Below the pieces are notes generated by a model. It made no database searches. It was not told the origin of the DNA and was given only the letters and a program-made list of their open reading frames with translations. Shown piece after piece: positions 51,663 to 60,673 of a DNA stretch of 64,000 nucleotides. Positions within the stretch are counted from its first letter, which is position 1. Each line of letters opens with the position of its first letter. The translations under genes and the position numbers were made by a program. The stretch is from Bacillota bacterium (lineage in GTDB: Bacteria; Bacillota; Clostridia; Acetivibrionales; DTU013), in contig JAEZRE010000005.1 in assembly GCA_023412915.1 (NCBI GenBank), positions 62,001 to 126,000 on the forward strand, written 5' to 3'.

Positions 51663-52571
51663 ATGAACAATTTACTTAGAAGCGATGCCGTTAAGCATGG
51701 GGACAGGCTTCAAATAATACCCTCCCACCGTATCGCCGATTTGAAGAACGATATAGAAGCATTTGCCGGTAGCGAGGAGCTGAACGGCTTTCAAGAGTGG
51801 ATCGTGAAAAGTCTGTACAGCTATGACATCCCCAGCGTGGATTTTACAGTACGATCCGTGATTCTTGTCGCTCTGTCACACCCTTTTTATGCGGATGTTG
51901 TTTTCACGAGCAACGGGAAGGAATACTCAGGGAAATGCCTTGTACGTTCGGATTTCGATAGAGCCGACGAATATATCAAAACTTTTTTAGAAGGCCACGG
52001 GTATCATGTAGCAAAGGCCGGTAACCTGCCATTGAAACGGTTGGGCGTGCAAAGCGGCCTTTCGGAATACGGCAGGAACAATATTACGTATATCGAGGGA
52101 ATGGGCAGCAACTTTTCATTGGCCGCATATTTTTCGGATATGCCGTGCGAAGAAGACAACTGGAGAAAGGTTGTGACCGCAAAGAGGTGCGGTAAATGCA
52201 GAGTCTGCATCAATAGTTGCCCCACGGGCGCCATAAGAAGTGAAAGGTTCCTTATCGACAATCAAAAGTGCCTTTCAGCCTTGAACGAGGTCCCCGACAA
52301 CTTCCCCGAATGGCTTCCCGTATCCGTTCATCATACCTGCTACGATTGTTTGAGGTGTCAGGAACATTGTCCGATGAATATCGGTCATATAGAAAAAATG
52401 GAAAACTCCTTGGTATTCTCGGAACAAGAAACCGGGATGCTGCTGGAAGGCGAGCCGATAGAAAGTTTACCGGAAAGTATGAAACAAAAGATATTCAAAC
52501 TCGGCCTGGACGAATGGTACCCGGCAATACCGAGAAATATCAGAATGCTGATGAACATAAGCGAGGGTTGA
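51663..52571 (+). CDS. QueG-like 4Fe-4S double-cluster protein
   Basis: 302 residues. Two ferredoxin-like clusters: KRCGKCRVCINSCPTGAI and, after a spacer, HHTCYDCLRCQEHCPMN. The N-terminal part has LGVQSGLSEYGRNNITYIEGMG, like the QueG cobalamin region. It lacks the C-terminal HEAT part of true QueG. Second such protein in the window (see 36766). Confidence 0.82.
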   Translation: MNNLLRSDAVKHGDRLQIIPSHRIADLKNDIEAFAGSEELNGFQEWIVKSLYSYDIPSVDFTVRSVILVALSHPFYADVVFTSNGKEYSGKCLVRSDFDRADEYIKTFLEGHGYHVAKAGNLPLKRLGVQSGLSEYGRNNITYIEGMGSNFSLAAYFSDMPCEEDNWRKVVTAKRCGKCRVCINSCPTGAIRSERFLIDNQKCLSALNEVPDNFPEWLPVSVHHTCYDCLRCQEHCPMNIGHIEKMENSLVFSEQETGMLLEGEPIESLPESMKQKIFKLGLDEWYPAIPRNIRMLMNISEG

Positions 52572-52575
52572 TTTA

Positions 52576-53010
52576 GTGATCAGAAAATATGTTGACAGTG
52601 ATTTGACCGCTTGCGCTGAGATCATGATGAAAGTATATAACAATGAAATGTGGCAATGCCGGTGGTCTCCTGAAACTGCGAAAAACTATCTGCAGGATTA
52701 TGCGGGTTGTAGTAAATTCGTCGGCTATACGCTGCTTATCGATGGCGCGGTCAAAGGAGCCGTATTCTGTCATGAAAAGGTTTGGTGGAACAATAGCGAG
52801 ATATTCATAGATGAAATGTTTGTTTCCCCGGAATTTCAAAGACAGGGATATGGGACAGAGCTTCTAAACGCCGTCGAACAATATATTTCCGAGCATAAAT
52901 TGGCAGGCTTCACGCTGTCTACCAACAGATATTCACCTGCGCCCGACTTCTACAGGAAAAACGGCTTCTCGGATGCAGAGCATATTTTGTTCATGTACAA
53001 GGTTATCTGA
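52576..53010 (+). CDS. GNAT-family N-acetyltransferase
   Basis: 144 residues; MFVSPEFQRQGYGTELLNAV and YSPAPDFYRKNGFSDAEH. GTG 52576 start, 4 bp after the previous stop, with GCGAGGG as SD. Confidence 0.85.
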   Translation: MIRKYVDSDLTACAEIMMKVYNNEMWQCRWSPETAKNYLQDYAGCSKFVGYTLLIDGAVKGAVFCHEKVWWNNSEIFIDEMFVSPEFQRQGYGTELLNAVEQYISEHKLAGFTLSTNRYSPAPDFYRKNGFSDAEHILFMYKVI

Positions 53011-53039
53011 ACCAATACCAACCGGGGGCATTTGAAGTA

Positions 53040-54137
53040 ATGAAAAAACTCGTCTTATCTATCCTTGTCATAAATGCATTTTTAATACTTGCCTCCTGCT
53101 CGTCCGATAAGTCTGCGGCAGTAACGGCCACTATGGAGCAAGCTGCTTCAACAGCCGTAACAGCAGTGGATATCCCGGACAGTACTGCACAAGATATAAG
53201 CGGTAAGACGCCCGATGCAAGCGATACGACGCCAGTTATTGGCGGTACTGTGCCTGATGTCAAGGTCACCGTGACTGATATTGGCGGTACTGTGCCTGAT
53301 ATCAAGGGCATCGTGACTGACATTGGCAATACTGCGCCTGACAGGAAAGAAACTCTGCCGGAAAAGATCCTCAAGACCGGCGCTGCCTATGCCATGTATG
53401 ATTCAGACATATTTGAAGCCGATTATGACGGAGACGGGACGTTAGACACTTTTTATGTTTTTACGGATAAGAGTACCTGGAAGGAAGGCGATATAGGCTG
53501 CTCGGCAGATATTTGGTTTGAGGACGAAAATGGCGTCAAAAGAGTAGCCGAATGGCAGTGTATCCGGCCGGATACCTATGGCAGCCTGAAATTGGCCGGT
53601 AAGAATTATTTCAGATACGATCTGGCATTCGCAACTGAAAGCCAGACGATCTTATTGAGCGTAAAGGACGTAAATAGTATCGAAAGCTACAATTGCAAGG
53701 GCTTCGCTGAATACAGTGATAAAACCGACGATTTCACAATAACCGATTCAACCTACGACATGGTCTATTTGAAAAGTGACGATCTGACCTGCGGTCATAC
53801 CTGGAAAAAGTACTTTTACTATGCAGATGGAAAAGGCTTTCATGAATACGGAGCAAGGAAGATCACCCAGGAAGAATTTTTGCAATATCCCGGCGCGGAC
53901 GGCATACTGGATGAAATAGGGAAGAAATACGGGAACGAAGGAGTTGCGCTGTCTTTTGGATTTCTGAAACGATGCAACGACTTATTGCATATTAATATCA
54001 ACTCCGAGACTAAGGACGATATCACCCATTACTATATAACCTATAAAATAGCTGCAGACGGTACGCTTGCGGAGGTCGAGGCCGGTGAGGGTCATTACGC
54101 GCCTGCGGCTGATACGGACATTGCCGTTTACAAGTGA
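53040..54137 (+). CDS. Lipoprotein with tandem-repeat stalk
   Basis: 365 residues. Lipobox LILASC with C20 as lipid site. A Thr/Val/Asp-rich stalk (about 30-105) contains repeats of GGTVPD(V/I)K...VTDI, encoded by 48-bp DNA repeats at 53236-53340. The C-terminal domain (about 115-365) starts with an EF-hand-like DYDGDGTLDTF loop and has no recognised fold. ATG 53040 follows GGGGGC. Anchored outside the membrane. Confidence 0.7.
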   Translation: MKKLVLSILVINAFLILASCSSDKSAAVTATMEQAASTAVTAVDIPDSTAQDISGKTPDASDTTPVIGGTVPDVKVTVTDIGGTVPDIKGIVTDIGNTAPDRKETLPEKILKTGAAYAMYDSDIFEADYDGDGTLDTFYVFTDKSTWKEGDIGCSADIWFEDENGVKRVAEWQCIRPDTYGSLKLAGKNYFRYDLAFATESQTILLSVKDVNSIESYNCKGFAEYSDKTDDFTITDSTYDMVYLKSDDLTCGHTWKKYFYYADGKGFHEYGARKITQEEFLQYPGADGILDEIGKKYGNEGVALSFGFLKRCNDLLHININSETKDDITHYYITYKIAADGTLAEVEAGEGHYAPAADTDIAVYK

Positions 54138-54161
54138 TATCCGTCAGCCAGTGTTGACAGG

Positions 54162-54430
54162 GAATTGACCGGGAGCAAAAAAGAATATGCGCATATGGGC
54201 ATGCTGCACATTTCATATGAGCACAGGAGCAAGGGGATGGGAAAGAAAATGTTTGCTGTCGTCTGTGAGCGGGTCAGGGCTTTCGGCGCACGGAAGCTGT
54301 ATATCTCTTCGCATTCCTCCGAGGAGTCGCAGGCATTTATAAAGCCGTCGGCTGCGCAGAGGCGGAAGAGATCGATCCTGTCGCAGTCGAGAAGGAGCCT
54401 TGCGATTGCCAGATAGGATTTGTACTGTAA
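54162..54430 (+). pseudogene. GNAT acetyltransferase pseudogene
   Basis: ELTGSKKEYAHMGMLHISYE, then HRSKGMGKKMF (acetyl-CoA site) and ARKLYISSHSSEESQAF are in one frame; the continuation (IYKAVGCAEAEEIDPV...CDCQIGFVL) is in another. One missing T near 54338 would restore the F-Y-K-A-V-G motif. The first 50-60 residues are also gone. Confidence 0.75.
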
Positions 54431-54957
54431 AAAGGGATAGGGGTGTTAAGCGTATAAAAGCGATACTGTCTGAAGATAGATTCAACTTCATTTCGGAAGA
54501 AAACAAGGCTTTCATTACTGCATTCGACGAAGAGATCAATAAACTCGGCTATGGCTGCGGCGGCCATATTGGCGAAGGTTACTGCTGGGGCAGGTACATG
54601 ATCATCTACTCCAAAAACGGAGTCAAAAGCAAACAGGTGGCAGCCAGAGTATACATAAGGGAAAGCTCTATTGTTCTCAGGCTTTTCCTTAACAATATCG
54701 ATAAGCACCATAATTACATTGAGAACTCCAAAAGCTTCGTAAAAGAAGTTTTTGAAGGCGAATACGGGAACTGTCGCCGCTGCCATAATGATAAGGGCGG
54801 CATATGCAAATTCAGGAAGACCTATACGTTGGAGAACAGGTTAATAGAAAAATGCAATGGATATACCTTTGAATTCAACGGACCTGATTTGGTAAAATTG
54901 CCTGATTACGTGGGCCTTCTGAAAGAGTTTTACACACCCATAAGATCGCTGAAATAG
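54400..54957 (+). CDS. Conserved hypothetical protein with cysteine cluster
   Basis: The expected product begins (V)KRIKAILSEDRFNFISEENK and has GNCRRCHNDKGGICKFRKTY then EKCNG, a Cys-rich motif likely to bind metal. I recall similar clostridial proteins that start MKRIKAILS, but know no function. At the expected start the codon is GTT (54445), after AGGGATAGGGG. The only canonical starts in frame are TTG 54400 or 54406, inside the preceding pseudogene. The true start is therefore open. Confidence 0.65.
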   Translation: MRLPDRICTVKRDRGVKRIKAILSEDRFNFISEENKAFITAFDEEINKLGYGCGGHIGEGYCWGRYMIIYSKNGVKSKQVAARVYIRESSIVLRLFLNNIDKHHNYIENSKSFVKEVFEGEYGNCRRCHNDKGGICKFRKTYTLENRLIEKCNGYTFEFNGPDLVKLPDYVGLLKEFYTPIRSLK

Positions 54958-55013
54958 AAGAAAATCGACCGGCCGGTTCGTATTATATGAAAATGTAAAA
55001 GGAGGATTTTAAA

Positions 55014-55214
55014 ATGGAATCTTGGGAATACCAGACGATACAGCTGGAAACACATGGGGTCATGGGCGGCATAGTCGACATGACGTCATTCCAAAACGAA
55101 CTCAATGATCTTGGAAGGGATGGCTGGGAGCTTGTCACATGCTTTGATACTAATATGAGCTATGGACAAACCCGTTACGTTATCGGGGTGTTCAAGCGCA
55201 AACGCCAGTTTTAA
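55014..55214 (+). CDS. DUF4177 family small protein
   Basis: 66 residues, ESWEYQTIQLET and LNDLGRDGWELVTCFD are the DUF4177 signature. Function unknown. ATG 55014 follows AAAGGAGG. Confidence 0.88.
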   Translation: MESWEYQTIQLETHGVMGGIVDMTSFQNELNDLGRDGWELVTCFDTNMSYGQTRYVIGVFKRKRQF

Positions 55215-55273
55215 CCCCTGTATTTCTGGAACTTTTTTGAAAGCATATCGTCAAAATGTTCCAGGGTGATTTT

Positions 55274-55552
55274 ATGAGGGTCAAATACCTTTTTAGCTTT
55301 GTATTATTATTGGGTATGAGTCTGCTTTGTTCGCCGGACAGCGTTGCGTCGACAGTAAATGATTCCGATAAGTCTGACGTGTTTTTGAATAGCGCTTCCT
55401 ATGATTCAGGTATATTGAACGGCGCTTTCAGTTCGATAGACCCTGGCATAATCGTTTACCCAAAGTATAATTGTGATCCCCAAATGTGTATATCGACTGT
55501 TCAAAGTATTGATCCCGGATTTCTCATAAGGGATCGACAAAATAAAAAATAA
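55274..55552 (+). CDS. Small secreted protein, unknown function
   Basis: 92 residues: signal peptide (about 1-27, VKYLFSFVLLLGMSLLCS) and a short polar mature part containing IDPG twice (SSIDPGIIV, SIDPGFLI) and two cysteines. ATG 55274 behind CAGGGTGA. A terminator follows. Confidence 0.55.
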   Translation: MRVKYLFSFVLLLGMSLLCSPDSVASTVNDSDKSDVFLNSASYDSGILNGAFSSIDPGIIVYPKYNCDPQMCISTVQSIDPGFLIRDRQNKK

Positions 55553-55567
55553 TCGCGTTTACAGATT

Positions 55568-55600
55568 AAGCCCTAAGATCAAAGGTCATAGGGCTTTGTA
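55568..55600 (+). terminator. Terminator hairpin
   Basis: AAGCCCTA and TAGGGCTTT pair with an inner GAtC/GGTC stem; a short TTTG follows. Confidence 0.6.
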
Positions 55601-55709
55601 ATTGATTCCGCGTAATTCGAGTCCTTAATATTTTGTCATGCTTACTCACCTATATTATTGACTATCCCCGTGCGTACATATATAATAATTTCCAATATTT
55701 ATATGTTTA

Positions 55710-56288
55710 ATGGAGTTGAGTATTTTGCTTGAACATAAGGGAACGGTGCCGATCGAAACCGAAAGGCTGGTTTTGCGCCGTTTTAACAGGGACGACGCCC
55801 CCTGTATATTCAATAACTGGGCAAACGATATTGATGTATGCAGGTATATGAGATGGATGCCTCATAAGGATAAGGAAGAGTCGCGGCGCATTCTCAAAGG
55901 CTGGTTGGATTCCTACCGCAGGGAAGCTTTCTACCAATGGGCCATAACGCTGAAAAATTCGAATGAGCCTATAGGCGCGATTGCCTTATTCGTGGTCAAC
56001 GAATCCGATCTTTGCGGGGACGTAGGGTACTGCATAGGCAGCAAATACTGGGGACAGGGGATCGTAACTGAAGCCCTCAAATCTACGCTGAGTTTTGCGT
56101 TTGCCTCGGTCGGTTTCAACAGGATAGAGGCCTATCACTCCGTAAACAACCCTGCCTCAGGGAGGGTCATGCAGAAGGCGGGAATGACCTTTGAAGGCAT
56201 GGCAAAGCAAAAGTACAGAAGTATCACGGGCTTTGAAGACAGCAATATGTATTCAATAATAAAAGAGGATTTTGAGCGGATGAAATGA
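55710..56288 (+). CDS. GNAT acetyltransferase, RimJ/RimL type
   Basis: 192 residues; ETERLVLRRFNRDDAPCIFNNW, GYCIGSKYWGQGIVTEAL and AYHSVNNPASGRVMQKAGM. Close in layout to 48109-48687. ATG 55710 start; overlaps the next gene by 4 bp (ATGA). Confidence 0.87.
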   Translation: MELSILLEHKGTVPIETERLVLRRFNRDDAPCIFNNWANDIDVCRYMRWMPHKDKEESRRILKGWLDSYRREAFYQWAITLKNSNEPIGAIALFVVNESDLCGDVGYCIGSKYWGQGIVTEALKSTLSFAFASVGFNRIEAYHSVNNPASGRVMQKAGMTFEGMAKQKYRSITGFEDSNMYSIIKEDFERMK

Positions 56289-56644
56289 AAAAAATAAATT
56301 CAATATGGTACGGTGCCCGAATATTGGCGGTTTGCGGGATGTTTATGATCGCGATCCCGGCAGTGTCATACCTGCTCTTAACCACTTTTCTGAGGACGGG
56401 TATAGTGACTGTGATCATCAGAGTCTCCATGGTTACGGGCGGAGTTATCCTGCTGATATTCGGTGTCATACTGACAATCGAACTGCAGCAGGACAAAAGG
56501 ATAAACCTGAATTATAAACAATTGAGATACCATAAAATACGAATCAATGATGAAGTATTTGAGTGCCAGAACTGCGGCAGCAGAACGGCAAAGATAGAAG
56601 ACACTTATTGCAGGGAATGCGGAGTAAGGTTCAACAAGCCGTAA
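56285..56644 (+). CDS. Membrane protein with C-terminal zinc ribbon
   Basis: 119 residues: two hydrophobic helices (about 8-36, 40-65) and a C-terminal zinc ribbon FECQNCGSRTAKIEDTYCRECG (CxxC...CxxC, listed in two parts: CQNCG and CRECG). Function unknown. Confidence 0.7.
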   Translation: MKKINSIWYGARILAVCGMFMIAIPAVSYLLLTTFLRTGIVTVIIRVSMVTGGVILLIFGVILTIELQQDKRINLNYKQLRYHKIRINDEVFECQNCGSRTAKIEDTYCRECGVRFNKP

Positions 56645-56672
56645 TTGTTACCAACCAAAGGGAGAGCAAGCT

Positions 56673-57044
56673 ATGGAAAACGGAAGACAAAAGTTTGAAT
56701 CGGTCGATGAATACATCGGATCATTTCCGGAAAGCATCCAGAAAAAGCTGGAGGAGATGAGAGCGATAATAAAGACGCTGGTACCGGAGGCGCAGGAGAA
56801 GATAAGCTACCAGATGCCGGCTTTTTACCGGGACGGGGTCATTGTTTGGTATGCAGGCTATGCAAAGCATATAGGCTTTTATCCCGGAGCTGACGGTATA
56901 GCAGCGTTCAAAGCTGAACTGGCAGGCTACAAAAGCGCGAAAGGCTCCGTGCAGTTTCCGCTGGATAAGCCTTTGCCTGTCGAATTGATAAGTAAAATGG
57001 TCAGGTTCCGGGCGGAAAGCATCAAAAAGAAGGACAGAAAGTGA
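56673..57044 (+). CDS. DUF1801 (YdhG-like) protein
   Basis: 123 residues. SVDEYIGSFPESIQKKLEEM, EKISYQMPAFYRDGVIVWYA and GFYPGADGI are the DUF1801 pattern; some members are called iron chaperones (Fra/YdhG). ATG 56673 follows AAAGGGAGAG. Confidence 0.87.
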   Translation: MENGRQKFESVDEYIGSFPESIQKKLEEMRAIIKTLVPEAQEKISYQMPAFYRDGVIVWYAGYAKHIGFYPGADGIAAFKAELAGYKSAKGSVQFPLDKPLPVELISKMVRFRAESIKKKDRK

Positions 57045-57099
57045 CCGCCGCGTTTCATAAGCCGGCAGGATAAGCATTAAAAAGGCAGGGGGGTCAAAC

Positions 57100-57588
57100 A
57101 TGAGCAATTCCATAACCATAAGGAAAATAGAGGATAAATTCGAGGAATGCAATGACGTAATCAGAAGGTCTTTTATCACCGTAGCCGAAGAGTTTAACAT
57201 AACCCGGGAGAACGCCCCTAAAAACCCTGCCTTCCTTGGCCCCGAATCCTTGGTCGGAATGAAGGAGAAAGGGGTTTCGATGCACGGAGCGTACATGGGT
57301 AATACCTGTGTGGGCTTTGTGGCTGTGGAAAAGGCAAATGACGAAGTCTTTTACATGGAGAGGCTTGCGGTATTGCCGGAATACAGGCATAACGGTTATG
57401 GGCGCGAGCTGATAGACTTCGTAATGGACTTTGTACGTAAGAACGGCGGGAAAAAGGTATCCATCGGCATCATAAACGAAAACAGGCGTCTCAAGGATTG
57501 GTACATAAGCTGCGGGTTTACAGAAACAGGCACGAAGAAATTTGAGCATTTGCCTTTTGAAGTCTGCTTCATGGAGAGGACCGTATAG
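57100..57588 (+). CDS. GNAT-family N-acetyltransferase
   Basis: 162 residues; LAVLPEYRHNGYGRELIDFV and ENRRLKDWYISCGFTETG. ATG 57100 behind AGGGGGG. Confidence 0.87.
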   Translation: MSNSITIRKIEDKFEECNDVIRRSFITVAEEFNITRENAPKNPAFLGPESLVGMKEKGVSMHGAYMGNTCVGFVAVEKANDEVFYMERLAVLPEYRHNGYGRELIDFVMDFVRKNGGKKVSIGIINENRRLKDWYISCGFTETGTKKFEHLPFEVCFMERTV

Positions 57589-57608
57589 AAATATAAGTTA
57601 TCGAAAGG

Positions 57609-58334
57609 ATGTGTCGGAGCGTGGAGCTTGCCAGAACAAATTTACCGGCAGAGCGGAAGAAAGCCGTAACAGACCTTTGCACAATTCTTATAGTAATGTT
57701 TCTGATCCTTGGAATTTACATGGCTTTTCAATCGTGGTTCCATTCTTTTGCCAATGATAAAAGCGTCGCTATCCTTCTGCGGACCTTGGTAATGGCACTT
57801 ATGCAGTTCGGTCTGGCGGGGCTCGGGATAACGGTGGTTTCCGTTTTCAGGAAGGAGAGCTTCCTGGGATATGGATTCAGGGAAAAAGGCATATTCCCTT
57901 CGATAATTCTCTCAGCTTTGATGTTTATTCCTTATTTTGCTTTTGCTGTCTATACGGGAGCTTTTTCGGGCTATATGCCGTTTAAAACGGTGTGGATGAC
58001 AGAAGACATCCTGTCATCCGGATTTCCCGTAAATGTCGTCGGAATGTTGATAGTAGCGATCGCCTGGGGCTTTTTTGAGGGTTTCAATTATGTGGTGATC
58101 AGTGAAAAAATAAACACCATATTTCCGCCGAAGAATATGTGGCTTAATTGGGGCGCTATTATTTGCGGCGTAATGTGTATCCTGATCCACGGCATGGTCG
58201 GCGTTACTGTTAAAAATATCATTGAAATGGCTGCGGTTTTCATCATAATTTACGGTATGCTTTTGGTAAAGGAAAGAACCGGCAATGCATGGGGCAGCGT
58301 ATTTGCTTTCATCCTTTTGTGGAATGCATTTTAA
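57609..58334 (+). CDS. Polytopic membrane protein, CPBP-like
   Basis: 241 residues, seven to eight helices. The segment AIAWGFFEGFNYVVISEKIN and the later CILIHGMVGVT resemble the EExxxR/H motifs of CPBP (CaaX protease-like) proteins in weak form. The start is unclear: ATG 57609 abuts GAAAGG; GTG 57621 is the alternative. Confidence 0.6.
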   Translation: MCRSVELARTNLPAERKKAVTDLCTILIVMFLILGIYMAFQSWFHSFANDKSVAILLRTLVMALMQFGLAGLGITVVSVFRKESFLGYGFREKGIFPSIILSALMFIPYFAFAVYTGAFSGYMPFKTVWMTEDILSSGFPVNVVGMLIVAIAWGFFEGFNYVVISEKINTIFPPKNMWLNWGAIICGVMCILIHGMVGVTVKNIIEMAAVFIIIYGMLLVKERTGNAWGSVFAFILLWNAF

Positions 58335-58396
58335 GCTGGTTCACATAAGCATAAATAAAGTTGTTCGTGAATCTAATATGTGAAAGAGGGCTTCGA

Positions 58397-58894
58397 ATGA
58401 ATTTGTTTACCGACAAATTGAAAAAGCAGACCGGAATCATCATGTTGGACATCGGCCATACCTTTGCGGAAGTAACCGATGAATTGATGCAGAAGGAAGT
58501 GAACGGCTTTCTGATGTGGAATCATTTTTACCATATGCTCAATTCGATAGATCGCATTTTTGCTTATTCGGAAGGCTACCGGTTCCCGGAGTTCCACGAG
58601 GAAGGCATGAACAAGCTCGATTGTGCATATGGCAAGACCTTGAGCAAAGACCGGTTGGAAATGTATTTCTGGAATATCAGGGAGAAGCTCTCGGCCTATC
58701 TTGACAACATGGACGATGAAAGACTGTTGGAAGAAGTTATCTGCCAGGAAATGAGGATCTCGAGGTTTGACCTGATAATAGCGCAGTTCAGGCATATCAC
58801 ATGGCATCTGGGCTATATTCAGGGCTGTATCAGGATGGAGACAGGAAAGCTGCCGGTTTATATTGGAGTTAACAAGGATTTCTATCCGATTTGA
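58397..58894 (+). CDS. DinB-superfamily protein
   Basis: 165 residues with the four-helix DinB layout: GFLMWNHFYHMLNSIDRIF near the N-terminus and IAQFRHITWHLGYIQGCI near the C-terminus (histidines for metal). Related proteins bind divalent metals and act as thiol-dependent transferases. Resembles 63493-63978. Confidence 0.75.
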   Translation: MNLFTDKLKKQTGIIMLDIGHTFAEVTDELMQKEVNGFLMWNHFYHMLNSIDRIFAYSEGYRFPEFHEEGMNKLDCAYGKTLSKDRLEMYFWNIREKLSAYLDNMDDERLLEEVICQEMRISRFDLIIAQFRHITWHLGYIQGCIRMETGKLPVYIGVNKDFYPI

Positions 58895-58910
58895 ACAAGG
58901 AGGCAAAATA

Positions 58911-59315
58911 ATGCCGTTTATTAATCTGAAGCTTGTAAAAGGCCAGGTGTCGGACGATCAAAAGGTAAAACTGGTCGAGGGCATAACCGATCTGGTGGTC
59001 GGGATCATGGGAAGGGACAGGAATTATACCGTTATCACTGTTGACGAGCTTGATGCAGGCCAGTGGGCGGTCGGCGGGAGGTTCATAAACGTGGGTTCCG
59101 ATAAAATAGTAACCTTCCTGAATATCAAGGTTTCCAAAGGCACGACCAACCCGGAGGAAATGGAAAACATGATGCACGCCGTAGGGAAGCTGATGTCGGA
59201 GGTGCTAGGGAACTGCCATGAGACCAACTATTTCATCATAGACGAACTGAATCCCGATGCATGGGGTTACGACGGCATACCGATGACGACGAGAAGAAGG
59301 CTGAACGAACAGTAA
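58911..59315 (+). CDS. Tautomerase-family protein, two 4-OT-like halves
   Basis: 134 residues, about twice a 4-oxalocrotonate tautomerase unit. The first half starts M-P-FINLKLVKGQVSDDQKV, so proline-1 is present after Met removal. The second half (from TFLNIKVSKGTTNPEEM) repeats the fold without a proline at its start. ATG 58911 follows CAAGGAGG. Confidence 0.78.
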   Translation: MPFINLKLVKGQVSDDQKVKLVEGITDLVVGIMGRDRNYTVITVDELDAGQWAVGGRFINVGSDKIVTFLNIKVSKGTTNPEEMENMMHAVGKLMSEVLGNCHETNYFIIDELNPDAWGYDGIPMTTRRRLNEQ

Positions 59316-59335
59316 ATACATTGAGGAGCTGCAGA

Positions 59336-59854
59336 ATGAAAAAAGGAATAAAGCTGTATAACGTAATTTTCCCGATCTGGTTTTTGATTTTTTTTCCGCC
59401 GGTGATCTTTATAACACTTGTGGGCAATTTCATAATAGATTCTTTGGTGACGATACTTTGTTTTGCGGTTTTCAAACTAACTTCGTTAAGGCTCGACCTG
59501 AAAACCTTTTATAAGAGTAATGTGCTCAAAGTATGGATATTCGGCTTTTTATCGGACATCATAGGAGCGGCGCTGCTTTTTGTTGTAAGCGTTTGCGGAA
59601 CCGGAATGGGGTTGCCTGACAAATACCTGACTGGAATTAATTTCGATCCCTTCGGTAATCCTCAGGCACTCATTATAATAATATTCGCAATGCTTGTCTC
59701 TGCGGCATTTATACTCTTCTTCAACTACAGGTTCACCTTTGTACGGCAGATAGAGGACAAAAAGCTCAGGTTCAAGGTCGCGCTTACGATCGCGCTGATA
59801 ACAATGCCGTGGACCTTCCTGCTTCCGACCAAATGGTTCTACAGAGGATGGTAA
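59336..59854 (+). CDS. Four-helix membrane protein, unknown function
   Basis: 172 residues with four hydrophobic helices (about 8-32, 34-50, 62-90, 108-130) and PTKWFYRGW end. No family assigned. ATG 59336 follows TGAGGAG. Confidence 0.65.
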   Translation: MKKGIKLYNVIFPIWFLIFFPPVIFITLVGNFIIDSLVTILCFAVFKLTSLRLDLKTFYKSNVLKVWIFGFLSDIIGAALLFVVSVCGTGMGLPDKYLTGINFDPFGNPQALIIIIFAMLVSAAFILFFNYRFTFVRQIEDKKLRFKVALTIALITMPWTFLLPTKWFYRGW

Positions 59855-59875
59855 TATTATAACCGAACTTTACGG

Positions 59876-59947
59876 TTGAAAAAATAAAGCTTATTTGGTA
59901 CAATAAGGATAAACGGGAAGAACTTGAACAGCCGGCGCAGGCCGGCT
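59876..59947 (+). promoter_or_regulatory. Promoter and leader hairpin of the methyltransferase-nucleotidyltransferase pair
   Basis: -35 TTGAAA (59876-59881) and -10 TACAAT (59899-59904), exactly 17 bp apart. Then AGCCGGC-GCAG-GCCGGCT followed by ATTTTCG in the leader could act as an attenuator. No leader peptide start is visible. Confidence 0.55.
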
Positions 59948-60010
59948 ATTTTCGTCTCGTGCACATGCTTTGAAGCCGGGATGCGGCTTCATTACCGGGG
60001 GTGTCCGTAA

Positions 60011-60673
60011 ATGGATTTTAATACCGCAGCTGCGGGCTGGGATACTGATAAAAGGATCAAACGCGCAGAAACAATATCTGATGAGATCGCTAAGACAATT
60101 CACATAAAACCGCATTCGAACGCACTGGAATTCGGCTGCGGCACCGGTCTTATCAGCTTTGGGCTCAGGGACAGATTCGACCATATAACTCTTGTCGACA
60201 CTTCCGAAGCTATGGTAGATATGCTCTGCAGCAAAATCAGAGAAGCGGGAATAACCAATATGACCGCGCTGAAAGCCGATATCCTGGGCGCTGCCGGATC
60301 CGGCCGGGATGCGGTGCGATTTGCTCTGCCGCAGGATAAATACGACGTCATTTATACATCGATGGCGCTGCACCATGTCGTCGACGTGAGCTCCGCACTG
60401 ACCGCCTTTTATGAACTGCTCAGTGAAGGCGGAACAATCTGCATTGTGGATCTGACAAAGGATGACGGCAGCTTTCACAGGCTGGAGAAGGATTTTAACG
60501 GCCACAACGGTTTCGAACAGCAGGAACTGAAGGCTGCATTGGAGTATAAAGGCTTTACCGATGTCCATACCAGGATATTCTTTGAAGACATAAAGAGGAT
60601 CGAAGACAGGGATGTGCCGTATTCATTGTTCATAATGACCGGCAGCAAGCCCGCGGGGAGGGACGGAAAATGA
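60011..60673 (+). CDS. Class I SAM-dependent methyltransferase
   Basis: 220 residues; LEFGCGTGLISFGLRD (SAM motif I), TLVDTSEAMVDML, and a YDVIYTSMALHHVVD motif typical of UbiE/small-molecule methyltransferases. Ends in a 4-bp overlap with the next gene. Confidence 0.88.
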   Translation: MDFNTAAAGWDTDKRIKRAETISDEIAKTIHIKPHSNALEFGCGTGLISFGLRDRFDHITLVDTSEAMVDMLCSKIREAGITNMTALKADILGAAGSGRDAVRFALPQDKYDVIYTSMALHHVVDVSSALTAFYELLSEGGTICIVDLTKDDGSFHRLEKDFNGHNGFEQQELKAALEYKGFTDVHTRIFFEDIKRIEDRDVPYSLFIMTGSKPAGRDGK

